Assembly: GCA_963724385.1 (NCBI GenBank)
Contig: CAVRUJ010000002.1
Location: 992,001-1,056,000 of the forward strand
Reading direction: 5' to 3'
Length of the DNA stretch: 64,000 nt
DNA from: DASXQK01 sp963724385
Lineage (GTDB): Bacteria > Pseudomonadota > Alphaproteobacteria > Dongiales > Dongiaceae
The position numbers were made by a program, and so were the translations under genes. Each line of letters begins with the position of its first letter. Position 1 is the first letter of the stretch. The notes below the pieces were generated by a model, which searched no databases, was not told where the DNA came from, and saw nothing but the letters and a program-made list of their open reading frames with translations. This document shows, piece by piece, positions 46,386 to 56,742 of this stretch.

Positions 46386-47915
46386 TTGTCCAAGGAGGCG
46401 GCCCTGCTCGACCACCTGAAGCCTCAGCGTGCCGCCGACGCCTGGCGCCATTTCGTCGAGACGCCCCTCGACCAGCTGCTCGCCAAGGCCGAATCGGGTG
46501 GCGAGCCGGCGGCGAGTGCCTTCGCCCTCTATCGCGACATGCTGGCCCATGTGCCCGCCTATGGCCGGTTCCTCGCCGACCAGGGCGCAGATCCGGCCGC
46601 GGTCCGCGGGCCGACCGATCTCGCCCGCCTGCCGCTCGCGACCAAGGAGAACTACATCCGACGCTATACGCCGGCCGAGCTTGTGCGCGGCGGCAGGCTC
46701 GAGGGCTGCGACATGCTGGCCCTCAGCTCCGGCTCGACCGGGGAACCCAGCTTCTGGCCGCGTTTCCTCGCCGACGAGTTCGCCATCGCCGAACGCTTCG
46801 AGCAGGTCTTCCATGACAGCTTTGCGGCCGACGAGCGGCGCACGCTCGCCATCACCTGCTTCGCGCTCGGCAGCTGGGTAGGCGGGCATTTCACGCTTGC
46901 CTGCTGCCGGCATCTGGCGGCCAAGGGTTACCCGATCGTCAACATCGCCCCAGGCATGAATAAACCCGAGATCTATCGCATCCTGCGGGAACTCGGACCC
47001 GGCTTCGACCAGGTCGTGCTGCTGGGCTATCCGCCCTACCTGAAGGACGTGATCGACAGCGGCCCCGCGGCCGGCATCGACTGGGGCCGGCTCAAGGTCA
47101 GGCTCGTGCTGGCGGGCGAGCCCTTCAGCGAAGCCTGGCGCGATCTGATCGCCCAGCGCCTGGGAGGCATCGATCCCTGCTATGACTTCGCTTCGCTCTA
47201 TGGGACGGCCGACGGCGGCGTGCTCGCTCAGGAGACGCCGCTTTCGATCCGCATCCGCCGGTTCCTGGCCCAAACGCCGTCGGCCGCCCGCGAGCTGTTC
47301 GGGGAAGCCAGGCTTCCGACCCTGGCCCAATACGATCCGTTCCGGCGCTTTTTCGAGGCCAATGCCGGCACCCTGCTGTTCTCGGGCGACAACGGCGTGC
47401 CGCTCATGCGCTACCACATCGCCGATACCGGCGGGCTCATCGGCTACGACGACATGCTGCGCTTCCTCGCCCGGCACCGCTTCGATCCCCTGCCCGGCCT
47501 CGCGAGCCACGGCTGGCGCGGGGTCAGGCATCTGCCCTTCGTCTACGTCTTCGGCAGGGCCAATTTCGCCGTCTCCTATTTCGGCGCCAATGTCTTTCCC
47601 GAGACCGTGGCGGTCGGGCTCGAGCAGCCCGAGGTCGCGCCCTGGACCACGGGGAAATTCGTGCTTCAGGCCATCGAGGGCCTGGACCGGCCGCCCGAAC
47701 TCTACCTTGCCGTCGAATTGGCGCCCGGCGTCACGGGCGATGGGGCCAAGGCCGAAGCCATGGCCAATTCGGTCCTCGCCCAGCTGATGCGGCTCAACAG
47801 CGAGTTCGCCAATTACACGCCAGCCGAATACCGGCGTCCCAGGGTCGATCTGAAGCCGACCGCCGATCCCGACTGGTTCCCGACCGGGGTCAAGCACCGC
47901 TATTCGCGGCGCTAG
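46386..47915 (+). CDS. PaaK-like AMP-dependent ligase (phenylacetate-CoA ligase family)
   Basis: 509 residues from a TTG. The adenylate-forming signature is LALSSGSTGEPSFWP (about 118), a glycine-rich ATP-binding loop of the PaaK type; FSGDNGVPLMRYHIADTGG carries the metal- and adenine-binding region. The substrate carboxylate is unknown and no partner thioesterase or carrier is near. The start is uncertain: a perfect AAGGAGG lies at 46392-46398, inside the reading frame, with a CTG at 46404 at good spacing, so translation may begin there (503 residues). Confidence 0.72.
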   Translation: MSKEAALLDHLKPQRAADAWRHFVETPLDQLLAKAESGGEPAASAFALYRDMLAHVPAYGRFLADQGADPAAVRGPTDLARLPLATKENYIRRYTPAELVRGGRLEGCDMLALSSGSTGEPSFWPRFLADEFAIAERFEQVFHDSFAADERRTLAITCFALGSWVGGHFTLACCRHLAAKGYPIVNIAPGMNKPEIYRILRELGPGFDQVVLLGYPPYLKDVIDSGPAAGIDWGRLKVRLVLAGEPFSEAWRDLIAQRLGGIDPCYDFASLYGTADGGVLAQETPLSIRIRRFLAQTPSAARELFGEARLPTLAQYDPFRRFFEANAGTLLFSGDNGVPLMRYHIADTGGLIGYDDMLRFLARHRFDPLPGLASHGWRGVRHLPFVYVFGRANFAVSYFGANVFPETVAVGLEQPEVAPWTTGKFVLQAIEGLDRPPELYLAVELAPGVTGDGAKAEAMANSVLAQLMRLNSEFANYTPAEYRRPRVDLKPTADPDWFPTGVKHRYSRR

Positions 47916-47999
47916 CCGCCGAACGCCGGCGCCGAAGAATCCACGAAATCGCCATAGTTCCGCGCCGCTTTCGCCATGGCGCCGGGGTCAAATCGCGCC

Positions 48000-48239
48000 A
48001 TGCGACAACGCAGCGCGACACCCCTCCAGGCCCTGGCCGGCCAGTCCATCGCCCATCCCGAACGGCTGCTGAGGGCCCTCATCCGGCCGCGGCGGCCGCG
48101 GCGCCGGCGCGGTTCTTTCGGGCTGGTCCTCGGCTTCACCGTCCTGGCCGGTTTGCTGGCCTTGGCCGTGCGTTTCCTGCCCCTCGCCCACCCGGTCATG
48201 CCCGCTCCGCCCGAAAGCTCGGTCTATAATCTAGGCTGA
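48000..48239 (+). CDS. Small single-pass membrane protein
   Basis: 79 residues from the ATG at 48000; an in-frame ATG at 47976 would add eight. An Arg-rich segment (RPRRPRRRRG) precedes one membrane helix (GLVLGFTVLAGLLALAV), giving a likely N-in topology with a short Pro-rich C-terminus. No family recognised. Its coding status rests on composition and helix only. Confidence 0.45.
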   Translation: MRQRSATPLQALAGQSIAHPERLLRALIRPRRPRRRRGSFGLVLGFTVLAGLLALAVRFLPLAHPVMPAPPESSVYNLG

Positions 48240-48284
48240 GTGCCCCCGGGAGGCCCCGACCGGCGGCCTAGACCGGCCCCGACA

Positions 48285-48312
48285 TTGGCCGGAAGGGAGT
48301 CGCGCACTATAT
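48285..48312 (+). promoter_or_regulatory. Candidate promoter for uvrB
   Basis: TTGGCC (48285-48290), 16-bp spacer, CTATAT (48307-48312), matching the alphaproteobacterial CTATAT -10 element. The start would fall near 48319-48320, which is the GTG start codon itself. No Shine-Dalgarno precedes the GTG. I see no GTTC/GAAC-type LexA site. Confidence 0.4.
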
Positions 48313-48319
48313 TTCGCGC

Positions 48320-50512
<2,193 letters not shown>

Positions 50513-50531
50513 CCAGCGGAAGGAACACCTC

Positions 50532-51017
50532 ATGGCGAAATCCGGCAACTTGAACCTGCCCGCCATCGATCCCGGCACCGTGGCCGCGGTCAGCGGCAGC
50601 GGCTACCCCGAGCCCTATCGGGCCGCGGTGGCGGGGCGGTCCAAGCGAAGGCTCGGCAATGCCGTCGGCCTCAGCCATTTCGGGGTCAACCTGGTGCGCC
50701 TGGCGCCGGGCAGCGCTTCATCCCAGCGCCATTGGCACAAGGCCGAGGACGAGTTCGTCTACATCCTGGAGGGCGAGGTCGAGCTGGTGACCGATGCCGG
50801 CGCCCAGACGCTCACGGCCGGCATGGCAGCCGGCTTTCCCGCCGGCAAGCCCGACGGCCATCACCTGGTGAATCGCTCGCAACGGGACGTGCTTTATCTC
50901 GAGGTCGGCGATCGCCGGCCCGAGAGCGACGAGGCGGAATATCCCGACATCGACCTGCGCCTGGTCAACCGGAACGGCAAGCTCGTCTTCATCCGCAAGG
51001 ACGGCAGGCCCTGGTAA
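50532..51017 (+). CDS. Cupin-domain protein
   Basis: 161 residues, a single beta-barrel cupin. Metal-site motif 1 reads HWHKAEDEFVYILEGEVELV (H-x-H...E) and motif 2 PAGKPDGHHLVNRS. A small-molecule binding or dioxygenase/isomerase role is possible; the substrate is unknown. It starts 19 bp after uvrB at an ATG preceded by AAGGAA, and could share the uvrB transcript. Confidence 0.85.
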   Translation: MAKSGNLNLPAIDPGTVAAVSGSGYPEPYRAAVAGRSKRRLGNAVGLSHFGVNLVRLAPGSASSQRHWHKAEDEFVYILEGEVELVTDAGAQTLTAGMAAGFPAGKPDGHHLVNRSQRDVLYLEVGDRRPESDEAEYPDIDLRLVNRNGKLVFIRKDGRPW

Positions 51018-51052
51018 TCGACCCTCTCAACCGCGAAAGGCATCGTCAACCC

Positions 51053-51493
51053 ATGAACGACAACCCCAACCGCAAGCCTTCCAAGACCGAAGCGCCCGGC
51101 AAGATCGTCAAGACCGACGCCGAATGGCAGGCCCAGCTGACGCCGGAACAGTACAAGGTGGCGCGCAAGCACGGCACCGAGCGCGCATTCAGCGGCGCCT
51201 ATTGGGACCATCACGAAGACGGCATGTACACCTGCGTGTGCTGCGGCGCGCCGGTGTTCGATTCGGCCACAAAGTTCGAGTCCGGCACCGGCTGGCCCAG
51301 CTTCTGGCAGCCCGCCGACGACAAGGCGGTGGAATCCCAGACCGACCGCAGCTTCTTCATGAGCCGCACCGAGGTCCATTGCGCCCGCTGCGCCGGGCAT
51401 CTAGGCCATGTCTTTCCCGACGGACCCAAGCCGACGGGCCAGCGCTACTGCATCAATTCCGCCGCCCTCGGGTTCAAGCCGAGGAAGGCGTGA
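51053..51493 (+). CDS. msrB: Peptide methionine-R-sulfoxide reductase MsrB
   Basis: 146 residues. Reduces free or protein methionine-R-sulfoxide using thioredoxin. The zinc site has CVCCGAPVF and CARCAGHLGHVF, and the catalytic Cys is in RYCINSAALGF. YWDHHEDGMYTCVCC and GTGWPSFWQP are conserved blocks. The C-terminal Cys is separated from the catalytic one as in typical MsrB. The quinone reductase gene overlaps its stop. Confidence 0.95.
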   Translation: MNDNPNRKPSKTEAPGKIVKTDAEWQAQLTPEQYKVARKHGTERAFSGAYWDHHEDGMYTCVCCGAPVFDSATKFESGTGWPSFWQPADDKAVESQTDRSFFMSRTEVHCARCAGHLGHVFPDGPKPTGQRYCINSAALGFKPRKA

Positions 51494-52059
51494 AGGTTCT
51501 GGTCGTCTTCTGCCATCCCCGGCGTCAGTCCTTCGGCGGCGCGGTGCTGGACAGCTTCATCGCCGGCTTGGATGAAGGCGGCCACGGCTGGGAGATCGCC
51601 GACCTTCATCGGGAGGACTTCGATCCGCGCATGACCGAGGCGGACGAGCCTGACTGGAACGATGGCGGCAAGCGCTACAGCGACGCGGTCCTGGCCGAAC
51701 AGGCCCGGATTGGCCGAAGCGACGCCATGGCCTTTGTCTTCCCGGTCTGGTGGTGGTCGCTGCCCGCCATGCTCAAGGGCTGGATCGACCGGGTCTGGAA
51801 CAACGGCTGGGCTTATGGCGCGCGCAAGCTGCCCCACCGCCGGGCGCTGCTCATCGGCACGGCTTCGGGCAGCGCCGCCAGCTACAAGCGCGACCGCTAC
51901 GACGAAGCGATGCAGGCCCAGCTCATCGTCGGGACCATGAACTACTGCGGCATCGCCAATGCCGAGTTGAAGCTGTTCTTCGACATCACCGACAGCGCCG
52001 AAAGCCGCGCTGGCTGCCTCGCCTCGGCGCGGCTGCTCGGCGCTGGATTCGCGACGTGA
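51490..52059 (+). CDS. NAD(P)H-quinone oxidoreductase, flavodoxin-like fold
   Basis: 189 residues of the NQO/KefF/MdaB group. The FMN/FAD-binding core is KVLVVFCHPRRQSFGGAV at the N-terminus, FVFPVWWWSLPAMLKGWIDR at about 80, and NYCGIANAELKLFFD near 155. Two-electron reduction of quinones is the family reaction. The GTG start overlaps the msrB stop and the SDR gene overlaps its own stop, so msrB, this gene and the SDR are likely one transcript. Confidence 0.87.
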   Translation: MKVLVVFCHPRRQSFGGAVLDSFIAGLDEGGHGWEIADLHREDFDPRMTEADEPDWNDGGKRYSDAVLAEQARIGRSDAMAFVFPVWWWSLPAMLKGWIDRVWNNGWAYGARKLPHRRALLIGTASGSAASYKRDRYDEAMQAQLIVGTMNYCGIANAELKLFFDITDSAESRAGCLASARLLGAGFAT

Positions 52060-52820
52060 TGGCCGCCGGTACCGTCCTGATCACCGGTGGCGCGAAGCGG
52101 ATCGGACGCGCCATCGTGCGCGATTTCGCAGCCCAAGGCTGGGCCGTCGCCATCCACTATGGACGCTCGCGCGAGGAGGCCGACGCCCTGGCGGCGGAAA
52201 TCCGCGCGGCGGGCGGACGGGCGGCGACCTTCAGCGCCGATCTTGCCCGCGAGAGCGAGGTCGCGGCCCTCCTGCCCCGGGCGGCGACCGAACTCGGTCC
52301 CGTCAACTGCCTGGTGAACAACGCCTCAGTCTTCGAAATGGACAAGGTCGACACGGCCACACGGGAATCCTGGGACCGCCATATCGAGACCAACCTGCGC
52401 GCACCCCTGGTGCTGAGCCAGGCCCTCGCCCGCCAGTTGCCCGAGGGCGCCGCCGGCAACATCGTCAACCTGCTCGACCAGCGGGTCTGGAAGTTGACGC
52501 CGTATTTCCTGTCATACACGGTCGCCAAGGCCGGATTGTGGACCCTCACGCAAACACTGGCGCTCGCCCTTGCGCCGCGGATTCGCGTCAACGGGATCGG
52601 GCCGGGACCGACCTTGCCCAGCACGCGGCAAAGCGACGAAGCGTTCCGCCGCCAGCAGGAGGCGCTGCCTTTGCGCCGAGGCGCCACGCCCGAGGAGATC
52701 GCCGGCGCCATCCGCTTCATCCTGGCGACGCCGTCCTTCACCGGACAGATGCTGGCGCTCGATGGCGGCGAGCATCTCGGCTGGGCGCAGCCGAGCCGCG
52801 GTCAGATTGCGTCCGAATGA
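52059..52820 (+). CDS. SDR-family reductase, probably pteridine reductase/FolM type
   Basis: 253 residues, a classical short-chain dehydrogenase. The NADP motif is TGGAKRIGRAIVRDF with the Arg-based preference of pteridine reductases (TGAAKRLG in PTR1), followed by AIHYGRSREEADAL, which also resembles PTR1. NNASVF and the active-site region YTVAKAG (Y-x-x-x-K) are present. folB is 20 bp downstream, which supports a role in folate or tetrahydropterin synthesis. Confidence 0.82.
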   Translation: MAAGTVLITGGAKRIGRAIVRDFAAQGWAVAIHYGRSREEADALAAEIRAAGGRAATFSADLARESEVAALLPRAATELGPVNCLVNNASVFEMDKVDTATRESWDRHIETNLRAPLVLSQALARQLPEGAAGNIVNLLDQRVWKLTPYFLSYTVAKAGLWTLTQTLALALAPRIRVNGIGPGPTLPSTRQSDEAFRRQQEALPLRRGATPEEIAGAIRFILATPSFTGQMLALDGGEHLGWAQPSRGQIASE

Positions 52821-52840
52821 AGCTGCGAGGATAATCGGCC

Positions 52841-53266
52841 ATGGCCAAGGTCAAGACGATCGGCCGCGACAAGCCGGCCGGCATGCCGCCCGAAGCGACG
52901 CTGAAAGGCGAGTCGCGCATCCTGGTGCGCGACCTGGTCCTGGACGCGCGCATCGGCCTGCATCAGCATGAGCGCGTCGCGCGGCAGCGGATCCGCGTCA
53001 ACCTGGATCTTGCGGTGGCCGATGGCGGCCCCATCGACGACGATTATGACAAGGTCGTGTGCTACGGCGAGCTGGTGACCGGCGTGCGCCACGTGGTCGG
53101 CGCGGGACACGTCAACCTTGTGGAAACCATGGCCGAGCGGATCGCCGCCATGTGCCTCGCCGACTCCCGGGTGCTGAGCGCCAGGGTCCGGGTGGAGAAG
53201 CTGGACGTGTTTCCCGAGGCCGAAAGCGTGGGCGTGGAGATCGAGCGCTTTCGCCGCCGCGGCTGA
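52841..53266 (+). CDS. folB: Dihydroneopterin aldolase FolB
   Basis: 141 residues. Cleaves dihydroneopterin to hydroxymethyl-dihydropterin in folate synthesis. The fold blocks ILVRDLVLDARIGLHQHERV, RIRVNLDLAVAD, CYGELVTGV and NLVETMAERIAAMCL, with the catalytic Glu and Lys (VRVEKLDVFPEAESVGVEI), are present. An N-terminal extension of about 25 residues precedes the core. It pairs with the PTR1-like SDR immediately upstream. Confidence 0.93.
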   Translation: MAKVKTIGRDKPAGMPPEATLKGESRILVRDLVLDARIGLHQHERVARQRIRVNLDLAVADGGPIDDDYDKVVCYGELVTGVRHVVGAGHVNLVETMAERIAAMCLADSRVLSARVRVEKLDVFPEAESVGVEIERFRRRG

Positions 53267-53591
53267 GCGGAGCCTGGAACCGGTTCAGACCCTGGCGCGA
53301 AGCCCTTGGAATCGCGTCGAGTCTCCTGCGGCCAAACCGCCCGACCGGGGCGGAAGTTTTGCACAAGCAGCCCGCGGGGCCTTGGGAATCAAGGGAGTCA
53401 AGCCCCAGAGTCGGCGAATGACAGAAGTGTAACATGCCAAGCGAAAATTCTCTTTGCGCTGCAATAACTTATCCTTTCTGCCTAAAAATTGTGCAAATTG
53501 ATGAAAGCAAGGGATTCGCTGGGGCTGCGTGCCTGCGCGGGCTAGTTTTCTACACAGTTGTCCACAGATTCCGTGGATATCTGTCAATCCG
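53267..53591. other. Intergenic region between folB and uvrC
   Basis: 325 bp, AT-rich between 53420 and 53520. It holds an 8-bp inverted pair, TTGCACAA (53359-53366) and TTGTGCAA (53489-53496), and TCCAC-N7-GTGGA (53562-53578) near a single DnaA-like TTGTCCACA (53558-53566). No protein gene or terminator is clear. The AT-rich part may hold the uvrC promoter, but I see no good -35/-10 pair. Confidence 0.55.
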
Positions 53592-55505
53592 ATGAACGTC
53601 GAGCCGGAGGACATTGCCGAAGAAGCCGCGGGGAACGGCCGGATTCCGCGCTCCGGCGGAAGAATTGCCCGCGGGCTCGGGATCATCGTCGAGGCGCTGC
53701 GCAATTTGCCGGCCGGCCCCGGTGTCTACCGCATGTTGAACAAATCGGGCGACGCACTCTATGTCGGCAAGGCGCGCAACCTGAAGAAGCGGGTCGCCGC
53801 CTATACCCAGATCGGCAAGCTGCCCGAGCGTCTGCGCCGCATGGTGGCCGAGACCGCGCGCCTCGAAGTGGTCGTCACCCATACCGAGCTCGAGGCGCTG
53901 CTGCTCGAGATCAACCTGATCAAGCAGCTGATGCCGCGCTACAACGTGCTGCTGCGCGACGACAAGTCGTTCCCCTACATCCTGATCACCGGCGACACCG
54001 CCGCGCCGCAGATCGCCAAGCACCGGGGCGCGCGCAACCGGAAGGGCGATTACTACGGCCCCTTCGCCTCGGCCGGCGCGGTCCATCGGACCATCACCGC
54101 GCTGCAGCGCGCCTTCCTGCTCCGCTCCTGCGCCGACAGCGTCTTCGTCAACCGGACGCGACCTTGCCTGCTCTACCAGATCAAGCGCTGTTCGGCGCCC
54201 TGCGTGGACCGGATCGCGCCGGCGGACTATCTGCGCCTGGTCGAGCTGGCCAAGGATTTTCTCTCGGGCAGGAGCCGCGATGTGCAGGCGCGCCTGGGCG
54301 CGGAGATGCAGGCGGCAAGCGAAGCCCTCGACTTCGAGCGCGCGGCCGCCTTGCGCGACCGGCTGAAGGCGCTCGCCCTCGTCCAGGCGCATCAGGACAT
54401 CAATGTCGAAGGCGTGGCAGACGCCGACGTGATCGCGGCCCATCAGGACGGCGGCCAGACCTGCGTCCAGGTCTTCTTCTTCCGCGGCGGCAGCAATTTC
54501 GGCAACCGCGGCTATTTCCCCAGCCATGACCGGAATCTGGCGCCGGCCCGGGTGATGGCCGGCTTCATGGCGCAATTCTACGCCAACAAGCCCCCGCCGC
54601 CGCTGATCCTGGTCAGCGACATGCCGGCCGAGGCCGTCTTGCTGAGCGAGGCCCTCTCGGTCAAGGCGGGACGCAAGGTCGAGATCGCCGAACCGGCGCG
54701 CGGAGGCCGGCGCAAGCTGGTGGAGAACGCGCTCACCAATGCCCGGGAGGCCCTGGGGCGAAGGCTGGCCGAGAACGTTTCCCAGCGTCGCCTGCTGGAA
54801 GGCGTGCAGACGGCCCTGGGCCTCGAGCAGACGCCCCAGCGGATCGAGGTCTACGACAACAGCCATCTCCAGGGCCGCAATCCCTATGGCGCCATGATCG
54901 TCGCCGGACCGGACGGATTCATGAAATCGGCCTATCGGAAATTCGCCATCGCCGGCGAGGCGGCCCCGGGCGACGACTACGCCATGATGCGCGAGATGCT
55001 GACCCGGCGCTTCGCCCGGGCCCAGAAGGAAGATCCCGAGCGCGAGCGCGGCCAATGGCCGGACCTGGTCCTGATCGACGGCGGCGCCGGCCAGCTCGCC
55101 GCGGCCGAGGCGGCGCTGGCCGAGCTCGGCATCGACGACGTGGCGCTTTGCGCCATCGCCAAGGGCCCCGACCGCGATGCCGGCCGCGAGCGCTTCTTCT
55201 GTCCCGGCCGGCCGCCCTTCAGCCTCGAGCCCAAGGACCCCGTGCTCTACTACCTCCAGAGGCTGCGCGACGAGGCCCACCGCTTCGCCATCGGGACCCA
55301 TCGCGCCAAGCGCTCGGCCGACATCGCGCGTTCGCCGCTCGACGAGGTTCCCGGCATCGGCGGCAAGCGCAAGCGCGCCCTGCTGCTTCATTTCGGTTCG
55401 GCCAGGAGCGTGGCCGCGGCCGGCCTCGCGGACCTGGAATCCGTCGCCGGCATCAGCAAGGCCGTGGCGCGCAAGATCTACGACCATTTCCACACACAGG
55501 GCTGA
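53592..55505 (+). CDS. uvrC: Excinuclease ABC subunit C (UvrC)
   Basis: 637 residues. Makes the 3' and 5' incisions in nucleotide excision repair. The GIY-YIG domain (about 40-120) reads GPGVYRMLNKSGDALYVGKA, the UvrB-binding UVR segment is AASEALDFERAAALRDRLKA, the RNase H-like nuclease has RIEVYDNSHLQG and VLIDGGAGQLAAAEAAL, and a helix-hairpin-helix pair at the C-terminus includes VPGIGGKRKRALL. The ATG at 53592 gives a typical length; the in-frame start 63 bp upstream is less likely. Confidence 0.97.
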   Translation: MNVEPEDIAEEAAGNGRIPRSGGRIARGLGIIVEALRNLPAGPGVYRMLNKSGDALYVGKARNLKKRVAAYTQIGKLPERLRRMVAETARLEVVVTHTELEALLLEINLIKQLMPRYNVLLRDDKSFPYILITGDTAAPQIAKHRGARNRKGDYYGPFASAGAVHRTITALQRAFLLRSCADSVFVNRTRPCLLYQIKRCSAPCVDRIAPADYLRLVELAKDFLSGRSRDVQARLGAEMQAASEALDFERAAALRDRLKALALVQAHQDINVEGVADADVIAAHQDGGQTCVQVFFFRGGSNFGNRGYFPSHDRNLAPARVMAGFMAQFYANKPPPPLILVSDMPAEAVLLSEALSVKAGRKVEIAEPARGGRRKLVENALTNAREALGRRLAENVSQRRLLEGVQTALGLEQTPQRIEVYDNSHLQGRNPYGAMIVAGPDGFMKSAYRKFAIAGEAAPGDDYAMMREMLTRRFARAQKEDPERERGQWPDLVLIDGGAGQLAAAEAALAELGIDDVALCAIAKGPDRDAGRERFFCPGRPPFSLEPKDPVLYYLQRLRDEAHRFAIGTHRAKRSADIARSPLDEVPGIGGKRKRALLLHFGSARSVAAAGLADLESVAGISKAVARKIYDHFHTQG

Positions 55506-55611
55506 TGGCCTGAAATTGGCCCAGGGCAAGCTCGCAACCACCCTTCGCGCCGATTGGTCTAGGCTGCCCTTAGGGGCTAATATGCCGGCCGCCCGAGGAC
55601 CAAGCCTTGCC

Positions 55612-56157
55612 ATGACCGCTCTGCCCAACCTGCTGACTATGTCGCGGATCGTCGCGATCCCGCTGATCCTCGCGCTGCTCTATTTCGACGGGGCGTTCTG
55701 GCGCTGGTTCGCCTGCGCCATTTTCACCGCCGCCTGCATCACCGACTACTTGGACGGGTATCTCGCGCGCAGCCGCAGCCAGGTCTCGGAGCTCGGCCGG
55801 TTTCTCGATCCCATCGCCGACAAGCTGCTGGTCGCCGCGGTGATCCTCATCCTGGTGGCCGAGCGGCGCCTGTCGGGCTGGACCGTTCTGCCGGCGCTCG
55901 TCATCCTCTGCCGCGAGATCCTGGTCTCGGGCCTGCGCGAATATCTGGCCGGCCTCAACGTCAGCGTGCCCGTGAGCCAGCTCGCCAAATGGAAGACGGT
56001 GCTGCAGATGGTGGCGCTCGGCTTCCTCATCGTCGGCGACGGCGTGCTGCCGTCCTGGCCCATCGGGCTGATCGGCGAGGTCGGGCTCTGGATCGCGGCG
56101 GCCCTCACCCTTCTGACCGGCTACGATTATCTCAAGGCCGGTCTGAAGCACATGTGA
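55612..56157 (+). CDS. pgsA: CDP-diacylglycerol-glycerol-3-phosphate 3-phosphatidyltransferase PgsA
   Basis: 181 residues. Integral membrane enzyme that makes phosphatidylglycerol phosphate, the first step toward phosphatidylglycerol. The CDP-alcohol phosphotransferase motif D-x2-D-G-x2-A-R-x8-G-x3-D-x3-D is complete in DYLDGYLARSRSQVS and ELGRFLDPIADKLL. Several hydrophobic helices follow. A start 30 bp upstream (55582), with GGGG at close spacing, is an alternative. The stop overlaps the mobB start. Confidence 0.93.
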   Translation: MTALPNLLTMSRIVAIPLILALLYFDGAFWRWFACAIFTAACITDYLDGYLARSRSQVSELGRFLDPIADKLLVAAVILILVAERRLSGWTVLPALVILCREILVSGLREYLAGLNVSVPVSQLAKWKTVLQMVALGFLIVGDGVLPSWPIGLIGEVGLWIAAALTLLTGYDYLKAGLKHM

Positions 56158-56687
56158 GGCCGGCCTTGCGCGTCATCGGACTCGCCGGGATGAGCGGCAG
56201 CGGCAAGACCACCCTGGTGGTCCGGCTCTTGCCGGCCCTCGTGGCCCGGGGCTACCGCGTCTCGACGATGAAGCATGCCCATCACGCCTTCGACGTCGAC
56301 CAGCCGGGCAAGGATTCCTACCGCCATCGCGAGGCCGGTGCCACCGAGGTGCTGGTGACCTCGGCCGCCCGTTGGGTCCTGATGCACGAGCAGCGCGGCG
56401 AAGCGGAGCCGAGCGCGGCCGAGCTGATGCACCGCATGACGCCGGTCGATCTGCTGATCGTCGAGGGCTTCAAGCGGGAAGGCCATGACAAGCTGGAAAT
56501 CCACCGGCGAGAGACCGGCCAGCCGCTCATCTATCCGGGCGACCCCCATGTCGTCGCCGTTCTCAGCGACGAACCCCTGCCCGCCTGTCCTTTGCCGGTC
56601 ATCGATATCGACGATGTCGAAGCCATCGCCGACTTCATCGTCGCCCATTGCCGTCTCGAGGCGAAGGTCGCATCGGTTGGACGCTAA
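56154..56687 (+). CDS. mobB: Molybdopterin-guanine dinucleotide biosynthesis protein MobB
   Basis: 177 residues from a GTG that overlaps the pgsA stop. A GTP-binding adapter that assists MobA in attaching GMP to molybdopterin. Walker A is GLAGMSGSGKTTLVVRLLPA at the N-terminus, followed by STMKHAHHAFDVDQPGKDSY, the MobB-typical block, and VEGFKREGHDKLEIHR. mobA is not in the window. It sits directly before moeA. Confidence 0.92.
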   Translation: MRPALRVIGLAGMSGSGKTTLVVRLLPALVARGYRVSTMKHAHHAFDVDQPGKDSYRHREAGATEVLVTSAARWVLMHEQRGEAEPSAAELMHRMTPVDLLIVEGFKREGHDKLEIHRRETGQPLIYPGDPHVVAVLSDEPLPACPLPVIDIDDVEAIADFIVAHCRLEAKVASVGR

Positions 56688-56691
56688 TTCA

Positions 56692-56742
56692 TGGCCCAGT
56701 TGACCCCAGGGTCCAGCTGACCCCATGGCCCAGCTGACAGAC
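56692..56742 (+). repeat. Three short direct repeats overlapping the moeA start
   Basis: The unit CCCAGYTGACCCCA occurs three times with small changes: ATGGCCCAGTTGACCCCA from 56692, TCCAGCTGACCCCA, then ATGGCCCAGCTGACAG from 56725. The first ATG copy is in frame with moeA but reaches a TGA after nine codons. The repeats probably arose by local duplication of the moeA 5' end. Confidence 0.6.

Noticed and set aside
53558..53566. DnaA box and possible origin near uvrC
   Set aside because: There is only one DnaA-like TTGTCCACA, with no cluster and no dnaA, dnaN or hemE nearby.
56692..56724. moeA start at 56692
   Set aside because: The frame from this ATG reaches a TGA after nine codons; the start at 56725 gives the intact enzyme.
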